This document shows positions 7,937 through 15,707 of a stretch of 64,000 nt of DNA, piece by piece (the first letter of the stretch is position 1; each line of letters begins with the position of its first letter). Position numbers and translations under genes: made by a program. The notes under the pieces are model-generated. The model searched no databases and was not told where the DNA came from. It worked only from the letters and a program-made list of their open reading frames with translations. This DNA comes from Jiangella aurantiaca (GTDB lineage Bacteria; Actinomycetota; Actinomycetes; Jiangellales; Jiangellaceae), in the NCBI RefSeq assembly GCF_004349105.1, contig NZ_SMLB01000029.1, positions 1 through 64,000 on the forward strand, written 5' to 3'.

Positions 7937-7996
7937 GCCCGCCCTCCGGCCACGTCGAGCCCCACGGAGCCATCATGCTCCATGATGCGATCTGCA

Positions 7997-8021
7997 GTGT
8001 CGATCCTTCCCCATCGGGTAC
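7997..8021 (+). promoter_or_regulatory. SigB/SigF-type promoter, GTGT-N15-GGGTAC
   Basis: GTGT at 7997-8000 is followed after 15 bases by GGGTAC at 8016-8021. The -10 ends ten bases before ATG 8032, where no Shine-Dalgarno sequence is visible, so a leaderless transcript starting at or next to the ATG is likely. It would drive the decarboxylase-like gene and the overlapping udgX. Confidence 0.6.
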
Positions 8022-8031
8022 GCAGCCAGAC

Positions 8032-9003
8032 ATGGTGGGCGACGGCGCTGCGGAACCGCATGCGGTGGTCACGGGTGGAGCCGGCTTCCTCGGCTCACAC
8101 CTGTGCGATGCGCTCATCGCGTCCGGATACCGGGTCACCTGCGTGGACAACTTCGAGACCGGCCGGACGGCGAACGTCCGTCACCTCGACGACGAGCCCC
8201 GGTTCACGCTGCTGCGCCGCGACCTCAAGGAGTGCGGCGACGGCGACCTCCCCGGACCGGTCGACGTCGTCTACCACCTGGCGGCGCCGGCCGCGCCCAG
8301 CGACTACCTGCTCGATCCGGTAGCGACCATGCGGATCGCCAGCACCGGCACGCTGAACGCGCTCGACCTCGCCCGCTCCCGGTCGGCGCGGTTCGTGCTG
8401 GCATCGACGTCGGAGGTGTACGGGCCGGCCGGCGACGGCGTCAGCCGCGAGGACCGCGTCGGCCAGGTCGACCCGGCCGACGGCTACGGCGCCTACTACG
8501 AGTCGCGCCGGTTCGCCGAGGCGCTGACGACGGCGTACCGCACGACGTACGACCTGCGGACGGCGATCGCGCGGATCTTCAACACCTACGGCCCGCGGAT
8601 GCGGTTGGACGACGGCCGGGTGCTGTCGCGGTTCATCCGGCAGGCGCTGGCCGGGACACCCCTGACGGTGCCCGGTCCCGGCACCCAGACCCGCTCCCTC
8701 TGCTACGTCGACGACGCCGTGGCCGGTCTCCTGGCGCTGGCCGGTGGCAGCTACCCGGGGCCGGTGAACATCGGCAGTCCGGAGCCGGTGTCGGTGTTCA
8801 CGATCGCCCAGGAGGTCGCGGAGATCGCCGGCCCGGACGCCGAGATCGTCTTCGTCGAGCCGCCGGTCGCCGAAACGCAGGCGCGCCGGCCCGACATCAC
8901 CCTCGCCGCCCAGCTGCTCGGCTGGCGGCCGCGCACGTCCGTGCACGACGGTCTGACGGCCACGCTCGCCTGGTTCCGGCGCACCAGGATCCGGCATGCC
9001 TGA
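8032..9003 (+). CDS. UDP-glucuronate decarboxylase-like protein with altered active site (Arg in place of catalytic Lys)
   Basis: A 323-residue extended SDR closely related to the protein at 2081-3106. It keeps the Rossmann motif TGGAGFLGS near residue 16, the TSEVYG motif and ARIFNTYGPRM. At the active site, however, it reads YYESR where the paralogue reads YDESK: the lysine of the Tyr-x3-Lys dyad is arginine (codon CGC, near 8506). The enzyme may be inactive, altered in chemistry, or regulatory. The promoter spacing supports ATG 8032; ATG 7975 is an alternative start. Its stop overlaps the udgX start by 8 bp, so a nucleotide-sugar-type protein is coupled to a DNA-repair enzyme under a stress promoter. 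Confidence 0.8.
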   Translation: MVGDGAAEPHAVVTGGAGFLGSHLCDALIASGYRVTCVDNFETGRTANVRHLDDEPRFTLLRRDLKECGDGDLPGPVDVVYHLAAPAAPSDYLLDPVATMRIASTGTLNALDLARSRSARFVLASTSEVYGPAGDGVSREDRVGQVDPADGYGAYYESRRFAEALTTAYRTTYDLRTAIARIFNTYGPRMRLDDGRVLSRFIRQALAGTPLTVPGPGTQTRSLCYVDDAVAGLLALAGGSYPGPVNIGSPEPVSVFTIAQEVAEIAGPDAEIVFVEPPVAETQARRPDITLAAQLLGWRPRTSVHDGLTATLAWFRRTRIRHA

Positions 9004-9664
9004 GGGGGCCGGTGCGGCGCCGGCCGTGGTCCCACGGACGCGGTCGCTGTCGCGGCTGCGCGCCGCGGCGACGGAGTGCCGGGCCTGCGACCTGTATCGC
9101 GACGCCACCCAGACCGTGTTCGGCGCCGGCCCGCGCGACGCGCCGCTCATGATCGTCGGCGAGACCCCCGGCGACGTCGAGGACCGCGACGGGCGGCCGT
9201 TCACCGGACCGGCCGGCCGGCTGCTGGACCGCGCGCTGGCCGAGGCCGGCCTGACCCGCGAGGACGCCTACGTCTCCAACGCCGTGAAGCACTTCAAGTT
9301 CCACCGCGAGGGAAAGCGCCGCATCCACGAGAAGCCCGACGCCGGCCAGATCTCGGCCTGCCGGCCGTGGCTGCGGGCCGAGCTGGCGGCCGTCCGGCCG
9401 CGGGTGCTCGTGGTGCTCGGCGCCACCGCGGCCGCGTCGATCCTGGGCCGGTCGTTCCGGGTGACGAAGCACCACGGGATCCCGCTGGAGTGGGCGGACT
9501 ACGCCGCGGACTCGCCGTTGACGACGCCGGACGGCCCGCCGATCGACGACGCGGTGGTGGTCGCCACCGTGCATCCGTCGGCGGTGCTGCGCTCCCGGGA
9601 CCGGGAGGCGGCCTACGCCGGCTTCGTCGCCGACCTGCGGGCCGTAGCGGAGGTGCTGTCGTAA
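8996..9664 (+). CDS. udgX: UdgX-type uracil-DNA glycosylase
   Basis: A 222-residue family 4-like uracil-DNA glycosylase of the UdgX group, which removes uracil but becomes covalently attached to the abasic site. An iron-sulfur cysteine pair CRAC is near residue 29, the uracil-pocket motif GETPGDVEDRDGRPFTGPAG at ~56-75, and the UdgX-specific loop KRRIHEKP places His111 where the covalent-bond-forming His109 of the mycobacterial enzyme lies. A C-terminal HPSAVLR motif completes the family set. The start overlaps the previous stop. A role in handling uracil in DNA under stress is inferred from the family and from the upstream promoter. Confidence 0.92.
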   Translation: MPEGAGAAPAVVPRTRSLSRLRAAATECRACDLYRDATQTVFGAGPRDAPLMIVGETPGDVEDRDGRPFTGPAGRLLDRALAEAGLTREDAYVSNAVKHFKFHREGKRRIHEKPDAGQISACRPWLRAELAAVRPRVLVVLGATAAASILGRSFRVTKHHGIPLEWADYAADSPLTTPDGPPIDDAVVVATVHPSAVLRSRDREAAYAGFVADLRAVAEVLS

Positions 9665-9667
9665 CTG

Positions 9668-9931
9668 TCAGGTGCTGCGCCTGGCCCGCAGGCTGGTCAC
9701 CAGCAGGACGCCCACGACAGCGAGGCCCACCTGAACGACGATCTCGATCCAGTCGACGCCGTCGGTGTCGCGCAGTGGGCCGACGATGGCGCTGCCGATG
9801 AGCGCGGCCACTATGCCGATGACCACGGTCAGCCAGATCTGGATGTCCTGCTTCCCCGGGATGACGAGCCGGCCCAGCGCGCCGATGACCGCACCGACGA
9901 TGATGGCCGAGATGATGCCGCTGACCTCCAC
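9668..9931 (-). CDS. GlsB/YeaQ/YmgE-family small membrane protein
   Basis: An 87-residue inner-membrane protein of the transglycosylase-associated (GlsB/YeaQ/YmgE) family, a stress-linked group with no proven biochemical role. Three hydrophobic helices are visible, with the glycine-rich GAVIGALGRLVIPGKQ loop after the first. GTG 9931 follows GGGAGGGATC. It converges with udgX, leaving only about 3 bases between the stops, and diverges from the PfkB gene across a region with GGGTAC elements on both strands. Confidence 0.8.
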   Translation of the reverse strand: MEVSGIISAIIVGAVIGALGRLVIPGKQDIQIWLTVVIGIVAALIGSAIVGPLRDTDGVDWIEIVVQVGLAVVGVLLVTSLRARRST

Positions 9932-10048
9932 GATCCCTCCCCGAAATGGATGATGCGCCTGGTTCCCTGTCCCTTGTGGGACTCGCCGCCGTTGAACGTC
10001 GCGGTCGGCTTCGCCACCTTCAATCCTGCCCGATGGCGTACCCCGACG

Positions 10049-10074
10049 GCGTGGTTTCACCGCCGTTTGGGTAC
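10049..10074 (+). promoter_or_regulatory. SigB/SigF-type promoter, GCGT-N16-GGGTAC, with an opposite GGGTAC element
   Basis: GCGT at 10049-10052 and GGGTAC at 10069-10074 are 16 bases apart, upstream of the PfkB-SurE gene pair starting at 10112. On the minus strand a second GGGTAC (10038-10043) faces the GlsB-like gene but with a poorer -35 partner (CGGT at 15 bases). The region 9932-10111 therefore looks like a divergent stress promoter. Confidence 0.5.
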
Positions 10075-10111
10075 GTCGCCAGCACAGTGGTCCTGACGCG
10101 GAGGGAGCACC

Positions 10112-11125
10112 ATGGCGCACAGCGACGTCGCGTTGTTCGCACCCTCGCCCGTGCTGACGCTGACCGTCGAGGAACAGGCCGGCCGCCCGGACATCCACGT
10201 CCACGCGGGAAGCCAGGGCGTCTGGCAGGCGCGGATGCTCGTCACCCTCGGTGCGTCGGTGACGCTGTGCTGCGTGCTGGCCGGCGAGACCGGGATGGTG
10301 CTGCGGCACCTGATCGAGGACGAGGGCGTCGTCGTCAAGGCGGTGGAGGGCACCGGCCGGAACGGCGCCTACATCCATGACCGCCGCGGCGGCGAGCGGG
10401 TCGAGGTGGCCGAGGCGCCGTCGGACCCGCTGACCCGGCACGAGCTGGACGAGCTGTACGGCATCACGCTGAGCACGGCACTGGACGCGGGCGCGGTGCT
10501 GCTCAGCGGGCCGTCGGACAACGCCTGGGCGCAGGACGCGGTCCCCGCCGACGCGTACCGGCGGCTGGCCGCCGACCTGCGCGCCGTCGGGAAGCCGGTC
10601 GTCGCGGACCTCTCCGGCGACCGCCTCGCCGCGGTGCTGGAGAGCGGGCTGACGGTGGTCAAGGTCAGCCACGAGGAGCTGCTCGAGGACGGCCGCGCGG
10701 GGGCCGACGACCAGGACGCGTTGATCCGGGCGATGCACGAGCTGCACGACGAGGGCGCCCGGTACGTCGTCGTCACGCGGGCCGACCAGCCGCTGCTCGT
10801 GCTCGCCGACGACGTCGTCCGGATCGTGCGGATGCCGCGGCTGCAGTCCGCCGACACCCACGGGGCCGGCGACTCGCTCACCGCGGGCGTCACGGCGTCG
10901 CTGGCCCGTGGCGGGGACATCGAGGACGCGGTCCGGCTGGGCGCCGCGGCAGGCATGCTCAACGTCACGCGGCACGGCCTCGGCACCGGCGACGTCGAGG
11001 CGGTGCTGAAACTGCGCGAGCTGGTGGAGGTGGAGCGGCTCGAGCCCGGCGGCTCCGGCGCCGCGACCGCGCCGCAGCAACAGGTCAGCCCTCGCGACCT
11101 CGCCGAACGGACCCGTGGCTCGTGA
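10112..11125 (+). CDS. PfkB-family carbohydrate kinase (1-phosphofructokinase-like)
   Basis: A 337-residue ribokinase-fold kinase that phosphorylates a sugar or sugar phosphate with ATP. The substrate-side glycine motif (HAGSQGVWQARML) is near residue 31, and the C-terminal PfkB signature with the catalytic aspartate reads DTHGAGDSLTAGV near residue 249. ATG 10112 follows GGAGGGAGC. Its stop overlaps the surE start (GTGA), so the two are coupled. Likeness is to LacC/FruK types, but the substrate is not certain. A SigB-type promoter just upstream suggests stress induction. Confidence 0.85.
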   Translation: MAHSDVALFAPSPVLTLTVEEQAGRPDIHVHAGSQGVWQARMLVTLGASVTLCCVLAGETGMVLRHLIEDEGVVVKAVEGTGRNGAYIHDRRGGERVEVAEAPSDPLTRHELDELYGITLSTALDAGAVLLSGPSDNAWAQDAVPADAYRRLAADLRAVGKPVVADLSGDRLAAVLESGLTVVKVSHEELLEDGRAGADDQDALIRAMHELHDEGARYVVVTRADQPLLVLADDVVRIVRMPRLQSADTHGAGDSLTAGVTASLARGGDIEDAVRLGAAAGMLNVTRHGLGTGDVEAVLKLRELVEVERLEPGGSGAATAPQQQVSPRDLAERTRGS

Positions 11126-11943
11126 ACGGCAGGAAGCGCGCCCTCGTCACCAACGACGACGGCATCGACGCCCCCGGCCTGCGCGCACTCGCCGCGGCAG
11201 TGCGGCAGCTCGGCCACGAGGTGGTGGTCGCGGCGCCGGCGGTGCAGTCCAGCGGTAGCAGCGCGTCGATCATCGCCGGGATGGCGGATCGCGACCACAT
11301 CGCGCTGGAGCGGCGCCGGCTCGAGGGCCTGGACGGCGTGCCCGCCTACGCCGTCGGCGGCGCACCCGGATTGATCGCGCTGATCGCCGCGTACGGCGCG
11401 TTCGGCGACCCGCCCGACGTCGTGCTGTCCGGGGTGAACCACGGCGCCAACGTCGGCCGGGCCATCCTGCACTCGGGCACCGTCGGCGCCGCCCTGACGG
11501 CCGGGATCAACGGACGTCGCGGTCTGGCCGTCTCCCTCGACGTGGGGCTGGCCGTCGAGTACCACCTCGAGGCCCCGGCCACCGAGCCGCACTGGGGGAC
11601 GGCCGCGGACCTGGCCGCCCGCGTCGTGCCGTTCCTGCTGGACCAGCGGCCGGGGACGATCCTCAACCTCAACGTCCCCGACCTCGAGGCGGACGAGCTG
11701 CCAGGCCTGCGCGTCGCGCCGCTGGCCGAGTTCGGAATCGTGCAGACGACGATGACCGAGCAGACCGCCGAGCACATCCGGCTCTCCGTCACCGACCTGT
11801 CCGAGCCGCCCGGCGCCGGCACAGACGCCGCGCTGCTGGCCGAGGGCCACCCCGTGATCACCTCGGTGCGGTCCGTGTGCGAGACCGACGTCCCCGCGCT
11901 GGACGAGCTGGTCGACGCCGCCGTGGCTACGGGGAGCGAGTGA
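11122..11943 (+). CDS. surE: 5'-nucleotidase SurE
   Basis: A 273-residue SurE phosphatase, a divalent-metal enzyme that hydrolyses nucleoside 5'- and 3'-monophosphates and is classically a stationary-phase survival protein. The metal-binding motif TNDDGIDAPG is at residues 9-18, and the second conserved stretch LSGVNHGANVGR follows near residue 103, then SGTVGAAL near residue 117. It starts at GTG 11122, overlapping the kinase stop. Its co-expression with a sugar kinase from a probable stress promoter fits a starvation-metabolism role. Confidence 0.9.
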   Translation: MNGRKRALVTNDDGIDAPGLRALAAAVRQLGHEVVVAAPAVQSSGSSASIIAGMADRDHIALERRRLEGLDGVPAYAVGGAPGLIALIAAYGAFGDPPDVVLSGVNHGANVGRAILHSGTVGAALTAGINGRRGLAVSLDVGLAVEYHLEAPATEPHWGTAADLAARVVPFLLDQRPGTILNLNVPDLEADELPGLRVAPLAEFGIVQTTMTEQTAEHIRLSVTDLSEPPGAGTDAALLAEGHPVITSVRSVCETDVPALDELVDAAVATGSE

Positions 11944-12270
11944 GCTCGACGGCGTATCCGTGGCCGTCGCGCTCCCACCGGCGGACGATCCACGGCGAGC
12001 CGGCGACCAGGGCGCGCCGCCCCCGCCACCCGATTTCCCGCGCCCCGGCCCTCGCCCGAGGTCGATCTTGGAGAACGGCCGGTATCTATCGGACATTTCG
12101 CCCGGCATCGGCGGCTTCACTCCAAGATCAACTTCAACGGGCGGGGGAATCGGGGGTCGATCGACCTGCCCACCGCGGCCGCCACCCAGGACGTCGGCGT
12201 GCTGTCGTGCGCGCACGTCCAGGACCGGCTCGGCTTGGCGGTGTTCGAGAACTTGACGCTCACCCCGTGA
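11927..12270. other. Non-genic stretch with possible coding remnants between surE and the exonuclease gene
   Basis: The ~315 bases between surE and the convergent exonuclease-family gene hold no complete gene. On the minus strand an open stretch of about 45 codons ends at 11927-11929 and includes SPWIVRRWERDGHGYAVELT; it has no start codon and meets a TAG inside the inverted repeat. On the plus strand an open stretch ending at 12268-12270 includes IDLPTAAATQDVGVLSCAHV, also without an evident start. Both look more protein-like than random shadow frames, so this may be a decayed region around the repeat. Low confidence. Confidence 0.3.
12061..12132. repeat. Degenerate copy of the GTTGATCTTGGAG palindromic repeat family
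   Basis: The left end GTCGATCTTGGAG (12061-12073) mirrors the right end CTCCAAGATCAAC (12120-12132) with one mismatch. The interior no longer pairs well, unlike the copies at 22843, 29523 and 56670. It lies between two convergent genes. Confidence 0.5.
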
Positions 12271-13210
12271 ACGTCACGACGACCGGGGCGTGGTCGGAGT
12301 CCTCGGCTGCCGCGCGCGGGCGCGGGTCGTCGGTGACCGACGGAAGGCCGCGGTCGACCAGGCTGTCGGCCTTCTCGAGCCGCCGCAGCAGCCGGTGCGA
12401 GATGAGCACGTGGTCGATCAGCTCGCCGCGGCCGCGGTAGATGCGGCTGTACCGGCGGGCTTCGGGGATGAGCGGCGCGGTATTCCACAGCCGCCAGGCG
12501 TCGCCGGCGTCCGGCCGGTCGACGCCCGGTGTGCCGATCTCCGAGCCACCGGGGCCGAGCAGGATCTGCGTGGTCGCGGCGCCGGGCTCGTCGTTGAGGT
12601 CGCCGCAGACCACCAGCGAGCGGCCCTGGCCGTCGCCGTCGAGCAGGGTGTTCGCCCACTCGCGGACGGTGGCCGCCTCGGCCGCGCGGCGGTACAGCGC
12701 GAACGCGCCGTAGCGGGCCCGCTCGGACTCGTCGCGCGGGGCGAACCGGCCGCCGGGGTAACTCAGCAGCTTGGACTTGAGGTGGCAGGTGACGACGTCG
12801 ACGGTGTCACCGCCGGCGGTGCGGACCCGGGCCCGGAACGCGCCGCGGCCCATCTCCGTGGACAGCTCGCCGCCGTCGGAGGCGCGCACCGGCCCGACGC
12901 CGTCGGCATAGGCGACGAGGTCCTCGGTCTCCTCGACCGGCAGCCGTGAGATCACCGCCACCCGGATGCCCCGGCTGTCCGGATGCGCCGACACGTGCGC
13001 GCTCCAGTCGCCGTCCAGCCGCTGCACGAGGTCGTCCAGCGCGGCCGACTCGCCGATCTCCTGCACCGCGAGAACGTCCGGCGCCATCCGGCCGACGGTG
13101 CCGGCCACCGCGTCGAGCTTGGCCTCGTACGTCGCCTGGTCCGGCGGCCGGCCGTCCTCGTCGCCGGGCCGGAACAGGTTCTCCAGGTTCCACGTGCCGA
13201 TGACGGTCAC
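12260..13210 (-). CDS. Endonuclease/exonuclease/phosphatase (EEP) family protein
   Basis: A 316-residue metal-dependent phosphodiesterase-fold protein related to DNase I and ExoIII. The N-terminal IGTWNLENLF motif carries the catalytic Asn, VLAVQEIGE the metal-binding Glu near residue 52, GDLNDEP the catalytic Asp/Asn pair near residue 204, and DSDHAPVVV the C-terminal Asp-His near residue 307. No signal peptide is visible, so it should act in the cytoplasm. GTG 13210 lies 9 bases after the stop of the MFS gene, suggesting an operon. Whether it cuts DNA, RNA or a phospholipid head group cannot be told. Confidence 0.85.
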   Translation of the reverse strand: MTVIGTWNLENLFRPGDEDGRPPDQATYEAKLDAVAGTVGRMAPDVLAVQEIGESAALDDLVQRLDGDWSAHVSAHPDSRGIRVAVISRLPVEETEDLVAYADGVGPVRASDGGELSTEMGRGAFRARVRTAGGDTVDVVTCHLKSKLLSYPGGRFAPRDESERARYGAFALYRRAAEAATVREWANTLLDGDGQGRSLVVCGDLNDEPGAATTQILLGPGGSEIGTPGVDRPDAGDAWRLWNTAPLIPEARRYSRIYRGRGELIDHVLISHRLLRRLEKADSLVDRGLPSVTDDPRPRAAAEDSDHAPVVVTFTG

Positions 13211-13219
13211 GGCTCGACG

Positions 13220-14437
13220 TTAGCGGAGCCGGCGGACGGCGGCCAGAGCCGATCCCACGCCGAGGGCGACGACGACCACGACGAACGCGACCAGCGCGCC
13301 GGTGAGCCCGAACACCCGGGTCGCCAGCCCCAGCCCGAGCACCGGCACCGCCAGCCCGACGTAGCCGGCGATGAAAAACCCGGCCAGCGCCTCGGCCCGT
13401 CCGGTCGCCCCGGCCAGCCCGGACACGACGGCGACACCGGCAGCGAACAGCAGCCCGGCCCCGGCGCCGGCCACGACGCCGCCCAGCAGGAACCCGGCCA
13501 GCGACGACGCGTACACCGACGCCACCAGCACGGCCAGCCCCATCGCCACGGCGGCCGAACCGGCCGTCAGCGTCCGCCGCGGCGGCCGCCGGGCGAGCAG
13601 CACCTGCCCGGTCGCGCCGGCGGCGAACGTCGCGAACGCCACCGCGCCGGTCAGCGTGTGCGACGGCGCGTCGAGCATGTCGGTCAGCAGCGTCGGCGTG
13701 ACGGACGTGAACAGCCCGAACACCGCGAGCGCCGAGAACGCCGTCAGCGCGGCCGCGTAGTAGAGCCCGCGCTCGCCCACCGGCACCCGGACCCGCTGCG
13801 GCCGGTACGGCCCGAGGTCGTCCAGCACCGGCGCCGTCTCCGGCACCAGCGACAGCCCGATCGCCGCGAGCACCAGCAGCACGCTGACCACCAGGTACGG
13901 CAGCCGCAGCGGATCGGCGGCGACGTCGGCCAGCAGCCCGGAGACCAGCGGCCCCAGCCCGATGCCGCCGAGGTTCGCGGCGACGGCGACGATCTCGGCG
14001 CGCCGCCGGCCGGCCTCCGGGCGCGCAGCCCGGTGCAGTTCGGCGAGGTGGACGGTCGCCGTCGCGGTGATCGCGCCGACGGAGAGCCCCTGGAGAACCC
14101 GGGCCAGCAGCAGGCCGGGCAGCGTCGGCCAGTCGAGGAACACGAAGCCGGCCAGCACGGACACCAGCACGGCCGGTACCAGCACCCGGCGGCGGCCGAA
14201 CCGGTCCGAGACGTGGCCGACCAGCAGCAGGCTGGCCACCACGCCGAGCGCGTAGACGGCGAACACGACCGTGACGGTGGCCGCGGAGAAATGGTCGCGG
14301 TGCTGGTAGTCGACGTACAGCGGCGTCGGCACGGCCGAGAACGCCATCGTCACGGCGAACGCGTAGGCAGTGAGCCAGAACCCGGTGCCGTGCGGGACGG
14401 TTCCGCGCTCGGGCCGGGTCAGGACCTCGATGGTCAT
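13220..14437 (-). CDS. MFS transporter (drug exporter-like)
   Basis: A 405-residue major facilitator with about twelve hydrophobic helices. The loop 2-3 signature GHVSDRFGRRRVLVPA is near residue 65, the usual place for the family's G-x3-D-R-x-G-R-R motif. ATG 14437 has GAGAAGG at the right distance; the upstream ATG at 14443 lies on that ribosome site. It is divergent from a LysR regulator with an AT-richer region and a dyad between them, so it is probably a regulated exporter of a small molecule. It is the first gene of a two-gene unit with the EEP protein. Confidence 0.85.
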   Translation of the reverse strand: MTIEVLTRPERGTVPHGTGFWLTAYAFAVTMAFSAVPTPLYVDYQHRDHFSAATVTVVFAVYALGVVASLLLVGHVSDRFGRRRVLVPAVLVSVLAGFVFLDWPTLPGLLLARVLQGLSVGAITATATVHLAELHRAARPEAGRRRAEIVAVAANLGGIGLGPLVSGLLADVAADPLRLPYLVVSVLLVLAAIGLSLVPETAPVLDDLGPYRPQRVRVPVGERGLYYAAALTAFSALAVFGLFTSVTPTLLTDMLDAPSHTLTGAVAFATFAAGATGQVLLARRPPRRTLTAGSAAVAMGLAVLVASVYASSLAGFLLGGVVAGAGAGLLFAAGVAVVSGLAGATGRAEALAGFFIAGYVGLAVPVLGLGLATRVFGLTGALVAFVVVVVALGVGSALAAVRRLR

Positions 14438-14481
14438 CTTCATCCTTCTCGTCTGGTTGACGTCCCCAGCGTGCGCGCGAG

Positions 14482-14506
14482 AAGATCCATCTTGCCAACA
14501 GATCTT
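14482..14506. promoter_or_regulatory. Candidate LysR operator between MFS and lysR genes
   Basis: AAGATC at 14482-14487 is mirrored by GATCTT at 14501-14506, a dyad with a 13-base centre in the 95-base divergent region. LysR-type activators usually bind such interrupted dyads (T-N11-A class) beside their own promoter. The surrounding sequence is markedly AT-richer than the flanking genes. Confidence 0.45.
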
Positions 14507-14532
14507 TTCGATTCCACTCATCGAGATCACCG

Positions 14533-15396
14533 ATGGAACTGCGCCAGCTCGACCACTTCGTCGTCCTCGCCGAGGAGTTGCACTTCACCCGCGCGGCCGC
14601 CCGGCTGCACATCGTGCAGTCGGCGCTGTCGGCGTCCATCCGCGCTCTCGAGTCCGACCTCGGCACGCCGCTGTTCCACCGCAGCACCAAGCAGGTGCGG
14701 CTCACCGAGGCCGGCCGCGCTCTCGTCCCGGAGGCCCGCCGGACGCTGCGCGCAGCCGCGGTGGCCCGCGAGTCCGTGGCGGCCGTGCAGGGCGTCACCA
14801 CCGGCCGGCTGGTGGTCGGGTTCATGCAGGCCTCGCACAGCTACGACCTGCCCGAGCTGCTGCGCCGGTTCCACACCGCGCACCCGAAAGTGCAGCTGCG
14901 GCTGCGCCAGGCCCCGAGCACCGAGCTGATCGAGGGCGTCCGCACCGCCCAGCTCGACCTCGCCTTCGTCGGACTCAGCGGCCGGGCCCCCGCCGGCGTC
15001 AGCGTGCGCACGCTCAGCGTCGGGCCGATGCCGCTGGCCTGCCCCTTGGGACACCGGTTCGCGGCGGCCGCCCCGGTGCCGCTGGCCGACGTGGCCGGCG
15101 AGCCGTTCGTCGACTTCGTGCCGGGCTGGGGCGCTCGCACCTCGACCGACGAGCTGTTCCGGGCCGCGGGCCTCCAGCGGCTCACGGCGTTCGAGGTCAA
15201 CGACATCCCGCTCTTCACCGACCTGGTCGAGCAGGGCCTCGGCGTCGGCTTCGTCCCCCCCGGCATGGCCGCCGCGACCGCCCGGCTCGAGTACGTCGCC
15301 GTCGACCCCGCACCCACCTGGCGGGTCGCGGTCGCCCACCCGCCCCGGGAGCAGCTCTCGGCCGCCGCTCGCGCGATGCTGGACCTCATCGGCTGA
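14533..15396 (+). CDS. LysR-family transcriptional regulator
   Basis: A 287-residue LTTR. The N-terminal winged HTH (LDHFVVLAEELHFTRAAARL, then QSALSASIRALE) spans residues 6-60, and the periplasmic-binding-like effector domain spans ~90-285. ATG 14533 has no strong Shine-Dalgarno site. It is divergent from the MFS gene and most likely controls it in response to the exporter's substrate or a related compound. The effector is unknown. Confidence 0.88.
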   Translation: MELRQLDHFVVLAEELHFTRAAARLHIVQSALSASIRALESDLGTPLFHRSTKQVRLTEAGRALVPEARRTLRAAAVARESVAAVQGVTTGRLVVGFMQASHSYDLPELLRRFHTAHPKVQLRLRQAPSTELIEGVRTAQLDLAFVGLSGRAPAGVSVRTLSVGPMPLACPLGHRFAAAAPVPLADVAGEPFVDFVPGWGARTSTDELFRAAGLQRLTAFEVNDIPLFTDLVEQGLGVGFVPPGMAAATARLEYVAVDPAPTWRVAVAHPPREQLSAAARAMLDLIG

Positions 15397-15449
15397 GTGA
15401 CGCCTATGCTCGGCAGGGTCAGTTCCCGGACCGATCCGTGGGAGCAGGG

Positions 15450-15695
15450 ATGCAGGACGACGACATCAGGACCAGGATCAGCGCGCTGGTCGAGGACGAG
15501 CACGACCTGCGGCAGCGACTGCAGGCCGGCGAGATCTCGACCGAGGAGGAGCACGCGCGACTCCGTCACGTCGAGGAACAGCTGGACCAGTGCTGGGACC
15601 TCCTGCGCCAGCGCCGCGCCCGGGTCGAGGCCGGGCAGAACCCCGACGAGGCCGCCGCTCGGCCCGTCGACGAGGTGGAGAAGTACCTCCAGTAG
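15450..15695 (+). CDS. DUF2630 family protein
   Basis: An 81-residue charged helical protein of the actinobacterial DUF2630 family, with the typical RISALVEDEHDLRQ start, EEQLDQCWDLLRQRRA core and VEKYLQ end. ATG 15450 follows GGAGCAGGG. It is probably two helices folding back on each other. No function is established for the family. It stands 12 bases before the next gene, with which it is probably co-transcribed. Confidence 0.85.
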   Translation: MQDDDIRTRISALVEDEHDLRQRLQAGEISTEEEHARLRHVEEQLDQCWDLLRQRRARVEAGQNPDEAAARPVDEVEKYLQ

Positions 15696-15707
15696 CACAC
15701 TGGACCC

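Noticed and set aside
9668-11080. Long minus-strand frame across the PfkB gene leading into the GlsB-like gene
   Set aside because: Only the last 87 codons, from GTG 9931, are protein-like and have a ribosome site. The upstream part is the shadow of the plus-strand kinase.
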